This document shows positions 13,193 to 20,799 of a DNA stretch of 20,805 nt, in pieces; position 1 is the first letter of the stretch, and the number at the start of each line of letters is the position of its first letter. The notes beneath the pieces were generated by a model. It worked only from the letters and a program-made list of their open reading frames with translations. It did no database searches and was not told the DNA's origin. The stretch is from an uncultured Collinsella sp. (GTDB lineage Bacteria; Actinomycetota; Coriobacteriia; Coriobacteriales; Coriobacteriaceae): positions 1-20,805 of the forward strand of contig URKM01000030.1 of assembly GCA_900548365.1 (NCBI GenBank), read 5' to 3'. The translations under genes and the position numbers were made by a program.

Positions 13193-14218
13193 ATGAACGC
13201 GACGGTTCTGCTTGGCCACGGCTCCGGCGGCCAGATGATGAAGCGCATCATCGATGAGATCTTTCTGCAGGAATTCGCCTCACCCGAGCTGCTGGCAGGC
13301 AACGACGCCGGCGTGGCGCCCCTCGCGGGCACCGGGCGCATCGCCATGTCGACCGACAGCTTCGTCGTGACACCGCAGTTCTTCCCCGGCGGCGACATCG
13401 GCCGCCTCGCGGTTTGCGGCACGGTCAACGACGTCGCCACGTCGGGCGCGCGCGTGCGCTATCTTTCGTGCGGATTCATCCTCGAAGAGGGCTATCCCAT
13501 GGACAAGCTCCGAGCGATCGTGCATTCCATGGCGCTCGCCGCCCAGGAGGCGGGCGTCAAGATCATCACGGGCGACACCAAGGTCGTCGAACGCGGCGGC
13601 GCGGACGGCGTGTACATCAACACCGCTGGAATCGGCGAGGTGCCCGAGCATATCGAGCTCTCCGGCGCATCCTGCCGACCGGGAGACAAGGTCCTGGTAA
13701 GCGGCACCCTGGGAGACCACGGCATCGCCATCATGAGCCAGCGCGAGGGCCTTGCGTTCTCGACCTCGATCGAGTCCGACGCCGCACCGCTCAACCATCT
13801 CATCTCGGACGTGCTCGCCGCCGCCCCGCACGCACGCTGCTTCCGCGATCCCACGCGCGGCGGCCTTGCCAGCACGCTCAACGAGTTCGCCTGCGCGTCG
13901 CGCGTCGATATCACCATCGATGAAGATGCCGTTCCCGTCCGCCCGGAGGTTCGCGCCGCCTGCGAGATGCTGGGATACGATGCGCTGCAGGTCGCCAACG
14001 AGGGCAAGATGGTCGCCGTCGTCCCCGCCGACGAGGCGGAAGCCGCCCTCGCGGCCATGCGGGCAAACCGCTACGGAGCGGACGCGGCCATCATCGGAGA
14101 AGTCGCCGAGGCCGGTTGCGCGGCGGGCGGTCGGCCCCTGGTCCGCGTGCGCTGCGGCTGGGGCGCAACCCGCGTGCTCGACATGCTCGTCGGCGAGCAG
14201 CTGCCCCGCATCTGCTAG
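13193..14218 (+). CDS. hypE: Carbamoyl dehydratase HypE, hydrogenase maturation
   Basis: A 341-residue PurM/AIR-synthase-fold protein that dehydrates the thiocarboxamide on its C-terminal cysteine, using ATP, and donates cyanide to the HypC-HypD iron. Signatures are LGHGSGGQMMKRIIDEIF, NDAGVAPL, STDSFVVTPQFFPGGDIG, CGTVNDVATSGA, ITGDTKVVERG, DHGIAIMSQREG, DPTRGGLASTLNE and ANEGKM. The protein ends in PRIC, the reactive C-terminal cysteine, so it is intact. The ATG at 13193 with AAAGGCG upstream is chosen; a frame opening with TTG at 13175 is less likely. It is the last recognisable gene of this rightward block. Confidence 0.97.
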   Translation: MNATVLLGHGSGGQMMKRIIDEIFLQEFASPELLAGNDAGVAPLAGTGRIAMSTDSFVVTPQFFPGGDIGRLAVCGTVNDVATSGARVRYLSCGFILEEGYPMDKLRAIVHSMALAAQEAGVKIITGDTKVVERGGADGVYINTAGIGEVPEHIELSGASCRPGDKVLVSGTLGDHGIAIMSQREGLAFSTSIESDAAPLNHLISDVLAAAPHARCFRDPTRGGLASTLNEFACASRVDITIDEDAVPVRPEVRAACEMLGYDALQVANEGKMVAVVPADEAEAALAAMRANRYGADAAIIGEVAEAGCAAGGRPLVRVRCGWGATRVLDMLVGEQLPRIC

Positions 14219-14262
14219 GTCGTCGGGCCGCGACGGCGCTCGCCACAGGGCCCCGCCCGAAG

Positions 14263-15438
14263 CTACGCCTCGCCGCCCGCTACCCCCAGGCGACTCAGGC
14301 CGCGCCGGTAGGCGAATGAGAACGCGGCCACCACCGCCCCGGCAAGCAGGCTGTCCGCGATGCGCCAGAACGCCGCGCCGCCCATGCCGAACATGGTCTG
14401 CCCCAGCAGCATGGCGCCCATCGTATTGAACGCCTGCGTCCAGTGGTACTTGCCCGACAGACCGCAGCACATGCCGATCACCATGCCGAACACCGCCTGG
14501 AGCAAAGGCGGAGCGGCGGGGTAGACGATGCAGAACAACACGACGCCCAGTGCGCTGAAGCCCAGGCGCCACCAGATGCGGTCGCGCACGGCGGTGGCAT
14601 GGGGCGTCAAGAGGCTCGAGCCCACCAATCCCATCCACATCAGCCGCCTCATGCCCAGCACGTCGCCCGCGAAGAACGCCAGGGAGATCCCCAGCGCCGC
14701 GCGCAGATGGTACCTAGTCTTCTCGTTGTCCATCGAAACCTCGCGCAGGGCCGAGCCGATAGTCCGATACGCAAACGAACCACCCGCCGCGCGCGCCCGT
14801 TGCGCCTCCGCCGTTCGATTGCGGCAACGCCAATACACCGCAGCGCACAGCAGGAAGCCTGCCGCCATGGTGGCAACCCGAAGAGGCATCTCGTCATCCC
14901 TCAGGGGTGCATCGTATACCGCGCCCGCGAGCAGCGCATAAGCGAATCCGTACGTGCCGCCGTTTCCCATGCGCGGGTCGTCCACGGCGACGACCATGAC
15001 GACCATGAGGCCCGCGATGTTGAGCACGAGCCGCGCCAGCGCGCCGGCGTGCTGGCCAAGCAGCGGCATCATCGTCAAGACGGCGAACACGACCGCCATG
15101 GCCCTCAGGTTCTCGACCGGAGCGTAATTGAAGCCCACGAAGCGCACGCACAGCATGCAGACGTAAAGCGCCACCGCGGGAATCGCGCTCTGAGCCCCGA
15201 AGAGCGCACCCATCAACGAGATGAAGACGACAGCCGAGGCGACGATCAGCGACGCCCTCGTCAGCAACGCCGCATCGACCGTCGCCCTGCAGCGGACGCA
15301 TCCCGCCGCGCTCCGAAGCTGTTTCAGGTCCCGCACGCTCAGCTGCAGCAGGCCGTAAAACGAGGGAAGCGCCTCATCCCTATGTCGGCGATGCGCCCGC
15401 GCCCGTTGAATGCGCGAATCCTGCGTGACCTGAGACAT
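14263..15438 (-). CDS. FUSC-family integral membrane protein
   Basis: A 391-residue membrane protein. After a basic cytoplasmic N-terminus (residues about 1-60) come two blocks of hydrophobic helices. The first includes ASLIVASAVVFISLMGALFG, AVALYVCMLC, AMAVVFAVLTMMPLL, LVLNIAGLMVVMVV and VATMAAGFLLCAAVYW. The second includes AALGISLAFFAGDVLG, LVGSSLLTPHA, LGFSALGVVLFCIVY and LLAGAVVAAFSFAY. A duplicated core of this kind with a cytoplasmic segment between halves is typical of the fusaric acid resistance/aromatic acid exporter superfamily. A substrate cannot be read from the sequence. GAGGGGAGA precedes the ATG at 15438; a longer frame to 15480 is less likely. It converges on hypE with only 44 bases between. 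Confidence 0.7.
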   Translation of the reverse strand: MSQVTQDSRIQRARAHRRHRDEALPSFYGLLQLSVRDLKQLRSAAGCVRCRATVDAALLTRASLIVASAVVFISLMGALFGAQSAIPAVALYVCMLCVRFVGFNYAPVENLRAMAVVFAVLTMMPLLGQHAGALARLVLNIAGLMVVMVVAVDDPRMGNGGTYGFAYALLAGAVYDAPLRDDEMPLRVATMAAGFLLCAAVYWRCRNRTAEAQRARAAGGSFAYRTIGSALREVSMDNEKTRYHLRAALGISLAFFAGDVLGMRRLMWMGLVGSSLLTPHATAVRDRIWWRLGFSALGVVLFCIVYPAAPPLLQAVFGMVIGMCCGLSGKYHWTQAFNTMGAMLLGQTMFGMGGAAFWRIADSLLAGAVVAAFSFAYRRGLSRLGVAGGEA

Positions 15439-15745
15439 GCTCGTCTCCCCTCTTCGATGCCCTCTTGCCGCTTCCACCATCCCGCTCGGGCGCGCCGACC
15501 ATCGGCGCCGACTTCAACGGCGCCCACGTCGCGCCGCGCAAAATGGGTGACACAGTATCGCCAATCATGGGCGCGGCGCGCGTTTCGCACCCGCATTCGC
15601 ATAAGAAGTTCAAAACTGCACCCGCGCTGCACCCGCGCCCCGAGCGCTGTGGTAAGGTTGCGCCGTCCGCATATCACCCGCTTCGCGCCGCATCCGAGCC
15701 GCACGACCCGCCTTCGGCCGGGCGCATCGATCCCATTGGAGCAAC
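15439..15745. other. Divergent intergenic region with inverted repeat
   Basis: About 300 bases separate the leftward FUSC gene from the rightward HAD gene. I see no coding region; open frames here are chance. The main structure is the inverted repeat at 15530-15580. A direct repeat of GCACCCGCGC lies near 15618-15638. No promoter with both boxes convincing was found for either gene. Confidence 0.6.
15530..15580. repeat. 51-bp nested inverted repeat, possible operator
   Basis: Outer arms CGCGCCGCGC (15530-15539) and GCGCGGCGCG (15571-15580) are perfectly complementary. Inside, GGTGACACAGTATCGCC (15546-15562) is itself an imperfect palindrome, with mismatches at two of eight pairs and centred one base from the outer repeat. 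Its GGTGACA-Y-AGT half also occurs in the palindrome at 7426-7438 read on the minus strand. Confidence 0.55.
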
Positions 15746-16411
15746 ATGGCTTTCACGCACGTCATCTTCGATTTGGATGGAACCATCCTCGACACCCTGG
15801 ATGATCTCGCCCAAGCGTGCAACCATACCTGCGCGTTGCACGGCTGGCCCGAATTCACCACCGACCAATATCGCTATAAGGTTGGAAACGGCATGCTCAA
15901 GCTGGTCAAGCGCTTCATGCCGGCGGAATATGCCGGCGATGCCCGCATGTTCGAACTCGCCCTCGCGGAGTTCCGCGCCTACTACGCCGAGCATAAGGAA
16001 GACCATACCGCCCCCTATCCCGGCATCATCCCCATGCTCGACGCGCTTCGCGCCGAGGGCGTCTCCCTTGCCGTCCTCACCAACAAGGACCATGCCGCCG
16101 CGACCCCGCTCGTCGAACGCTTCTTCGGCTCCGATCGATTCGCGCTCGTCCAGGGACGCGTGGACCGCTTCGCCCCCAAGCCCGATCCCGCCATCACGCG
16201 CTTCGTCCTCGATCAGCTGCAGGCCGACCCCGCCTCAACGCTCTATGTGGGCGACTCAAACGTCGACATCCTCTGCGGCCACAACGCCGGGCTGCGCGCC
16301 GCTGGCGTCTCCTGGGGCTTTCGCGGCCGCGCCGAGCTCGCATCGGCTGGCGCCGACTATATCGTCGATACGCCCGCAGAGCTCGTCGCATGCGTGCTTG
16401 AAAACGCCTAG
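15746..16411 (+). CDS. HAD-superfamily phosphatase, phosphoglycolate phosphatase-like
   Basis: A 221-residue haloacid dehalogenase-type hydrolase with a helical cap (subfamily I). Motif I is FDLDGTILDT with nucleophile Asp9 and Asp11. Motif II is AVLTNKD, the motif III lysine is in FAPKPDP, and motif IV is YVGDSNVDI. This set is typical of Gph/PpaX-like phosphatases acting on small phosphorylated metabolites or pyrophosphate; exact substrate cannot be told. GGAG precedes the ATG at 15746. A strong hairpin follows the stop. It stands alone between divergent and convergent neighbours. Confidence 0.9.
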   Translation: MAFTHVIFDLDGTILDTLDDLAQACNHTCALHGWPEFTTDQYRYKVGNGMLKLVKRFMPAEYAGDARMFELALAEFRAYYAEHKEDHTAPYPGIIPMLDALRAEGVSLAVLTNKDHAAATPLVERFFGSDRFALVQGRVDRFAPKPDPAITRFVLDQLQADPASTLYVGDSNVDILCGHNAGLRAAGVSWGFRGRAELASAGADYIVDTPAELVACVLENA

Positions 16412-16418
16412 TTTACGC

Positions 16419-16453
16419 GAAGGCGGCGCCCCCGAGGGACGCCGCCTTCATTT
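16419..16453. terminator. Bidirectional terminator hairpin between HAD and lipoprotein genes
   Basis: GAAGGCGGCG (16419-16428) and CGCCGCCTTC (16440-16449) form a perfect 10-bp stem with an 11-base loop. A short ATTTC tail follows on the plus strand and CGTAAAC on the minus strand, so the T run is poor. The position between convergent genes supports a terminator role in both directions. Confidence 0.7.
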
Positions 16454-16479
16454 CGGCTGCCGCACGCGGTGTGCCGCTA

Positions 16480-17040
16480 TCAGCTCAGAAACGCCGTCAT
16501 GAGCTCAGTGGAGGCATCGTCATCGATGTTCCAAGCGCCCTCGTCGTCCTTGGAATATCCAAGCTCGAGCTCGTTCTCCTTGGGCTCGGCGTTCTCGGTC
16601 GACTCCATCATGACCTCGCCGCCCATCTTGTACAAATCATCTTGGGTCGCCGTCGTCAGGTCGATCTCGTTCGCCTTCTCCGAGAACACCGTCTGGAATT
16701 CGGTCAGGATATCCCCCATCGACTTGCACGTCATGGTCACCTTGGCCACCGCGGTGCCGTTTTCCTCATCGACGTCGATGCCGTCGACCTTATATGAAAA
16801 CCCATCCAGGAAAGCACTTGCGAATTCTTGCGGGTCGATACCGAGCGTTTCGAAATCATCGCCCGCGCTCTCCACGATGCCCTCGATGAAATCGGAATCC
16901 TCGGCCGTCACGGAGTCGAATTCGGTCGTGATGTCCTCTCGGATCAGCTCCTCGACGGACGGGCCGCTTTGGCAGCCTGTCAGGCCGACCAGGCTCAGCG
17001 CAAACGCGAAGACGGCGACGACGGCAGACAGCTTCTTCAT
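16480..17040 (-). CDS. Small putative lipoprotein of unknown function
   Basis: A 186-residue predicted lipoprotein. MKKLSAVVAVFAFALSLVGL is a signal peptide, followed by the lipobox L-T-G-C with Cys23 as the lipidation site. The mature part is acidic (many Asp/Glu) with a helix-then-beta layout: SVEELIREDITTEF, a helical ESAGDDFETLGIDPQEF, then strands such as YKVDGIDVDEENGTAVAKV. This is reminiscent of DUF4878/DUF5105-type small extracytoplasmic domains, but I cannot assign a family. GGAGG five bases before the ATG at 17040 fixes the start. It lies 132 bases downstream of pyrE on the same strand and may be cotranscribed or separate. Confidence 0.8.
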   Translation of the reverse strand: MKKLSAVVAVFAFALSLVGLTGCQSGPSVEELIREDITTEFDSVTAEDSDFIEGIVESAGDDFETLGIDPQEFASAFLDGFSYKVDGIDVDEENGTAVAKVTMTCKSMGDILTEFQTVFSEKANEIDLTTATQDDLYKMGGEVMMESTENAEPKENELELGYSKDDEGAWNIDDDASTELMTAFLS

Positions 17041-17172
17041 AGGTACCTCCAAGCGAATCAGGCGGCGCTCCACTCCCTATGGAGCAAGTGACGTCAGGCT
17101 ACCCGATGCAAAGACCACGGGACCTCGCAAGTCGACCAACGGCTACCGGCCATTCCGCGAAAGGACACGCAG

Positions 17173-17856
17173 CTATTCGCGTGCACCGTACTGCTCGTAA
17201 TACGCATCGATGGCGGCCTTGAGCTCGTCATCGATAACGACGCGTCCGGCGACCTCGCGATTGTAGAGATGCTCGGTGACCTCGGCCATAGACACGATGC
17301 TCGCCACCGGGAACCCGTACTTCGCCTCGATCTCCTTCTGTGCGGTGGTGACGCCGCCCTTGCCGACCTCCATGCGGTTAAGGCTCACGATCAAACCCTT
17401 GACCTCGACGTTCGCCGCATTCATAAGCTTGGGATAGGTCTCGTCGATAGACTTGCCCGACGTGGTCACGTCCTCGACCATCACGACGCGGTCGCCGTCC
17501 TTGAGCTCGTACCCGAGCATGCCGCCCTTGTCGGCGCCGTGGTCCTTGACCTCCTTGCGGTCGGAGCAGTAGCGCACCTCCTTGCCATACAGCGTGTGCA
17601 TGGCGATGGCGGTGACGACCGAGAGCGGGATGCCCTTATACGCCGGCCCGAAGACGACGTCGAAATCCAGGCCGAAGTTATCGTGGATGGCGCGCGCGTA
17701 ATACTCGCCCAGGCGCATGAGCTGCTCGCCCGTGACGTAGGCTCCGGCATTCATGAAAAACGGGGACTTACGACCGCTTTTAAGCGTGAAGTCGCCGAAT
17801 TTCAGCACGTCGGACTCGACCATGAACTCAATGAACTCCTGCTTGTAGGCCTCCAC
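17173..17856 (-). CDS. pyrE: Orotate phosphoribosyltransferase
   Basis: A 227-residue type I phosphoribosyltransferase that makes orotidine 5'-phosphate from orotate and PRPP in pyrimidine synthesis. The PRPP-binding loop VVMVEDVTTSGKS is at residues 124-136. Other family parts are FTLKSGRKSPFFMNAG, VFGPAYKGIPLSV and the flexible catalytic loop RKEVKDHGADKGGMLG. The start is a GTG at 17856, supported by AAAGGGG upstream. Other pyr genes are not adjacent. No pyrimidine attenuator was recognised in the short upstream region; a -10-like TACACT lies near 17897-17892 on the minus strand without a clear -35. Confidence 0.96.
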   Translation of the reverse strand: MEAYKQEFIEFMVESDVLKFGDFTLKSGRKSPFFMNAGAYVTGEQLMRLGEYYARAIHDNFGLDFDVVFGPAYKGIPLSVVTAIAMHTLYGKEVRYCSDRKEVKDHGADKGGMLGYELKDGDRVVMVEDVTTSGKSIDETYPKLMNAANVEVKGLIVSLNRMEVGKGGVTTAQKEIEAKYGFPVASIVSMAEVTEHLYNREVAGRVVIDDELKAAIDAYYEQYGARE

Positions 17857-18000
17857 AGGTATCCCCTTTCAACGGATGAACTTCCCGCACTAGTGTAGCG
17901 CATGCACCGCGCCCTTCGCCCGCGCACGAGACCGATACATCGCGCCGGGCCGCCAGCAGGGAACCCGCCATTTCGCATCAGGCCGACGTCGTCGCCGCGA

Positions 18001-18822
18001 TCACGCGCCGAGGCGCCCGAGAAACTCCCGTGTCCTCTCGTGTTTCGGGCTGGCCATCACCTGCTCGGCAGGGCCCTCCTCCACGATGACGCCTCCATCC
18101 ATGAAAATGACCCGATCCGCCACATCGCGGGCGAATGCCATCTCGTGCGTCACCACGATCATGGTCGTATCCTCGGCCGCAAGCTGCTTCAGAACGCGCA
18201 AGACCTCGCCCGTCAACTCGGGGTCGAGGGCGGATGTCGGCTCGTCGAAATAGAGCACCCTCGGATTCAAGGCAAGCGCGCGTGCGATGCTCGCTCGCTG
18301 CTGCTGACCACCCGAGAGCTGGCAGGGAACCTTGTCTTCGCAACCTGCAAGCCCCATCTTTTTCAGCAGCGCCCGCGCCTGGCGCCCGACGTCCGAGCGG
18401 TCGCGCCGTTGAACCACGAGCGGGGCATCCATCACGTTTTTCATCACGGTCATATGAGGGAAGAGGTTGAAGTTTTGGAACACCAGTCCGAATTGCTGCC
18501 GAGCCAGCGCCAGCACGTCTTTAGCGCTGTACACCGCTTGTCCCCCGGCAACGCCGTCGCCGGGCACCGCAACGGCTATCTCGCCGCCATCATGGCCGTC
18601 GGAGCCCGCATACCATAGCCCGCCGCCATCGAGGCGCTCAAGGAGCGTCAGGCAGCGCAGGAGGGTCGATTTACCGCCACCCGAAGGTCCGATGACCGCG
18701 ACCACCTCTCCGGGCATGATCTCAAGGGAGATGTCCTTGAGCACTTCGACGCCCCCGAAGCTCTTTCGAGCGTGCTCGAGACGGACAACCGGTCGCATGG
18801 TGGTTGCTCTCGCTTTAGTCAT
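18001..18822 (-). CDS. Polar amino-acid ABC transporter ATP-binding protein
   Basis: A 273-residue ATPase of the GlnQ/HisP type that energises uptake through the adjacent permease. Walker A is GPSGGGKST, the Q-loop is VFQNFNLFPHMTV, the signature is LSGGQQQR, Walker B is VLYFDEPTSALD, and the H-loop is VVTHEM. About 25 extra residues (roughly SDGHDGGEIAVAVPGDGVAG) lie between the Walker A region and the Q-loop, as in the long HisP-type members. The ATG at 18822 overlaps the permease stop by eight bases; a second ATG at 18798 with GCGAGAG upstream is an alternative. It is the third gene of the operon binding protein-permease-ATPase. Confidence 0.95.
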   Translation of the reverse strand: MTKARATTMRPVVRLEHARKSFGGVEVLKDISLEIMPGEVVAVIGPSGGGKSTLLRCLTLLERLDGGGLWYAGSDGHDGGEIAVAVPGDGVAGGQAVYSAKDVLALARQQFGLVFQNFNLFPHMTVMKNVMDAPLVVQRRDRSDVGRQARALLKKMGLAGCEDKVPCQLSGGQQQRASIARALALNPRVLYFDEPTSALDPELTGEVLRVLKQLAAEDTTMIVVTHEMAFARDVADRVIFMDGGVIVEEGPAEQVMASPKHERTREFLGRLGA

Positions 18823-19468
18823 GGTAGTAATCCATCTTCTTCTCAACGCGGCCCACGAGTATCTCGACCACGAAATTGAACACCCAATAAAACGCCGCTG
18901 AAATGGCAAACGGAAGCATGCTACGCTGCGAGGCGACCAGTGCCTTGGCAGTCGAGAACATCTCCGCGACACCGATGGCGAATGCTAGGGATGTATCCTT
19001 CACCAATGTGATGATCTCGTTGCCCATAGCCGGCAAGATCCTTTTGGCGACCTGGGGGAGCACGATACGGGTGAAAGCCTGGGCCTTGGAATAGCCAAGC
19101 ACCTCGGCCGCCTCATATTGCCCGCGTGGTATCGATTGCAAACCGGAGCGATAGATTTCTGCAAAATACGCTGCGTAGTTCAAGATGAAAGCAACGATGC
19201 AGGCCTGCCATTTGGATTCCGGCGTGAGCTGAACACCGAAAACGTAATAAGGGGCGAAATAGACTGCAAACATCTGCAGCATCAAAGGCGTTCCACGCAT
19301 AACCGAGATATATGCCCGTGCGAGAAACGCGATAGGCTTCACTCGAGAGAGGCGGGCGAGGGCAATGGGGATGCCCAAGGGGATTGATCCGAGAAGCGTT
19401 AGAGCGAACACCTGGACGCTCACGCCGAACCCCTCAAAGAGCATGCCGGCCATCGTGGATAATTCCAT
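18815..19468 (-). CDS. Polar amino-acid ABC transporter permease
   Basis: A 217-residue inner-membrane permease of the HisM/GlnP family. It has about five hydrophobic helices, for example FGVSVQVFALTLLGSIPLGI, and the family stretches RAYISVMRGTPLMLQMF and FAEIYRSGLQSIPRGQYEAA. The latter leads into EAAEVLGYSKAQAFTRIVLPQ, the EAA loop that docks the ATPase. The ATG at 19468 is chosen because AAAGGTGA sits six bases upstream; a GTG two codons earlier would overlap that site. As only one permease gene is present, it probably works as a homodimer. It follows the binding-protein gene after a 158-base gap with a strong hairpin. Confidence 0.95.
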   Translation of the reverse strand: MELSTMAGMLFEGFGVSVQVFALTLLGSIPLGIPIALARLSRVKPIAFLARAYISVMRGTPLMLQMFAVYFAPYYVFGVQLTPESKWQACIVAFILNYAAYFAEIYRSGLQSIPRGQYEAAEVLGYSKAQAFTRIVLPQVAKRILPAMGNEIITLVKDTSLAFAIGVAEMFSTAKALVASQRSMLPFAISAAFYWVFNFVVEILVGRVEKKMDYYHD

Positions 19469-19576
19469 GGTCACTCACCTTTCGAAAGAGAAGCTGCTGA
19501 ATAGAGTGGCACGAACCGCCAGCGAGGCAGACGACACCGAATCCAAAGATTCCTACAGCGCAATCGTGCAGACGAA

Positions 19577-19600
19577 CCCCGGCCCGCAAGCGGACCGGGG
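19577..19600 (-). other. Hairpin between binding-protein and permease genes
   Basis: CCCCGG-C-CCGC, a two-base loop, then GCGG-A-CCGGGG form a 10-bp stem with a single C-A mismatch. No T run follows on the minus strand. A hairpin here commonly protects the upstream mRNA and gives more binding protein than membrane components. Confidence 0.6.
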
Positions 19601-19626
19601 AACAGGAGGTAAATGCAGGTCACCAG

Positions 19627-20469
19627 TTATTTGATCTGCCAGTTCTCGAAAGAGATACCGTCTTGTGCATATTTCTCGCACAGCTGCTCAATAAACCCGT
19701 CATCGGTCATATCCTTCAACGTTGCGGTGACCGCGTCTGCAAGCGCCTGGTCACCCTTCTTGAAGCCGACCGCATAGTTTTCCTTCGAGAGCTCTTCGTC
19801 AAGCTGAACGTAAATATCCTTACCGGCAAGCTGGTACTGGGCGATTGACAGATCACAGGCGACGGCGTCGACCGCACCCGCTTCAAGCTGCATGAAAGCC
19901 GTATTATAATCGCCGATCGTATCAAGAGAGGCAAACGTGGCGGTAAGGTCGGCCTTATCGCCATTGAGAACAGCCTCGGCAGCAGAATCGACCTGGGTCA
20001 ACACGGTCTTTCCCGCAAGATCCTCCAGAGAGCTGATTCCGCTGTCAGCGCGGACGACCACAACCTGCTTATTGAGCATGTAGGGAGCGGAGAAGGTGTA
20101 GTCATCTTCGCGGTTCTCCATAGTGAAGCCGTTCCAGATGCAGGTAATGGCGCCGGAATTCAGCAAGGTGTCCTTCGCATCCCAATCGATCGGCTCGAGC
20201 TCAAGGTCCCAGCCGTTCCTCTTGGCGACCTCGGCAGCGAGATCAAGGTCGAAACCGGTAAATTCCCCATCGTCACCCACATACCCGTAGGGAGGATACG
20301 ACTGATCGAAACCAACGGTAAGGGTAGAGATGTCATCGCTCGAGTCCTGAGAGCCGCTCGCTGATCCGCCTGGACCAGATGCCGGAGACCCCCCGCAGGC
20401 GCTCAAGCCGAGAATCGCCACAAAAGCTGCACCCGACATCAAAGCATTCAAAAAAGACCTTCTATACAT
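19627..20469 (-). CDS. Amino-acid ABC transporter substrate-binding lipoprotein
   Basis: A 280-residue extracytoplasmic solute-binding protein of family 3 (SBP_bac_3). MYRRSFLNALMSGAAFVAIL is a signal sequence, with a lipobox at L-S-A-Cys25. A Gly/Ser-rich linker leads into TLTVGFDQSYPPYGYVGDDG, FTGFDLDLAAEVAKRNG, a C-lobe helix region SLEDLAGKTVLTQVDSAAE and VDAVACDLSIAQYQL. The layout fits a polar or cystine/glutamine-type amino-acid binder, but the ligand is not determinable. The ATG at 20469 is chosen, with AAGGGAA upstream; the longer frame opens with a TTG at 20490. It is the first gene of the importer operon. Confidence 0.95.
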   Translation of the reverse strand: MYRRSFLNALMSGAAFVAILGLSACGGSPASGPGGSASGSQDSSDDISTLTVGFDQSYPPYGYVGDDGEFTGFDLDLAAEVAKRNGWDLELEPIDWDAKDTLLNSGAITCIWNGFTMENREDDYTFSAPYMLNKQVVVVRADSGISSLEDLAGKTVLTQVDSAAEAVLNGDKADLTATFASLDTIGDYNTAFMQLEAGAVDAVACDLSIAQYQLAGKDIYVQLDEELSKENYAVGFKKGDQALADAVTATLKDMTDDGFIEQLCEKYAQDGISFENWQIK

Positions 20470-20537
20470 AACCGTTCCCTTCCCATTCAAGAACTCCCAA
20501 TGCAGCGGCAGAACTAGATTCTTTCTGCAGCATGTAC

Positions 20538-20566
20538 TTTACTTTAGTGGAGTACTCGAATCAAGT
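20538..20566 (-). promoter_or_regulatory. Promoter of the amino-acid importer operon with AGTACT motifs
   Basis: On the minus strand TTGATT (20566-20561) and TAAAGT (20543-20538) are 17 bp apart, in an AT-rich patch. AGTACT sites occur at 20553-20558 and 20566-20571, and a GTAC at 20536-20539, flanking both boxes, so a repressor may bind here. The leader then folds into a GCAGAA/TTCTGC hairpin (20508-20530) before the ribosome binding site. Confidence 0.5.
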
Positions 20567-20571
20567 ACTGA

Positions 20572-20767
20572 AATGAAGGAGAAACAAAAGGCCCCAAAAG
20601 GGATGCACGATGTCAAGATAAAAGAGAAGAAGCATCCGAAAACTGAACCAGGCACCATAAACCATGCGCCGCCCGTGCCTCAAAAAGAGCCCGGAACATA
20701 AAGGCGCACATAACAGATCCCGAACCATGCCTGATAACTTAGCAAGATAACGCCCCGCCGCGGCACG
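20572..20767. other. AT-richer intergenic stretch, no gene seen
   Basis: This stretch is visibly poorer in G and C than the rest of the window. I found no believable ORF, tRNA or riboswitch. GGATGC (20603-20608) and GCATCC (20634-20639) could pair over a long loop, and a TTGACA-like box on the minus strand (20618-20613) has no -10 partner. Confidence 0.4.
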
Positions 20768-20799
20768 AAAAAAGGGGGCCTCCCCGAAGGGAGGCCCCC
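20768..20799 (-). terminator. Intrinsic terminator of a leftward gene beyond the right edge
   Basis: GGGGGCCTCCC (20774-20784), loop CGAA, and GGGAGGCCCCC (20789-20799) form a perfect 11-bp stem with a tetraloop. Six A bases at 20768-20773 become a T run on the minus strand. This is a strong terminator for leftward transcription, so a gene on the minus strand should end just outside the window. Confidence 0.9.

Noticed and set aside
13280..14638. Minus-strand open frame of 452 codons
   Set aside because: It is antisense to hypE and overlaps the end of the FUSC gene; the composition is Gly/Arg/Asp-rich with no domain.
14443..15804. Plus-strand open frame of 453 codons
   Set aside because: It is antisense to the FUSC gene, whose hydrophobic helices are clear, and it overlaps the HAD start.
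18540..18625. Extra segment in the ATPase between Walker A region and Q-loop as an insertion or frameshift
   Set aside because: HisP-type ATPases have an extended loop of similar length here, and the frame is continuous with all later motifs intact.
20600..20700. Possible tRNA or riboswitch near the GGATGC/GCATCC pair
   Set aside because: No cloverleaf arms, T-loop or known riboswitch core could be found; the pair spans a long unstructured loop.
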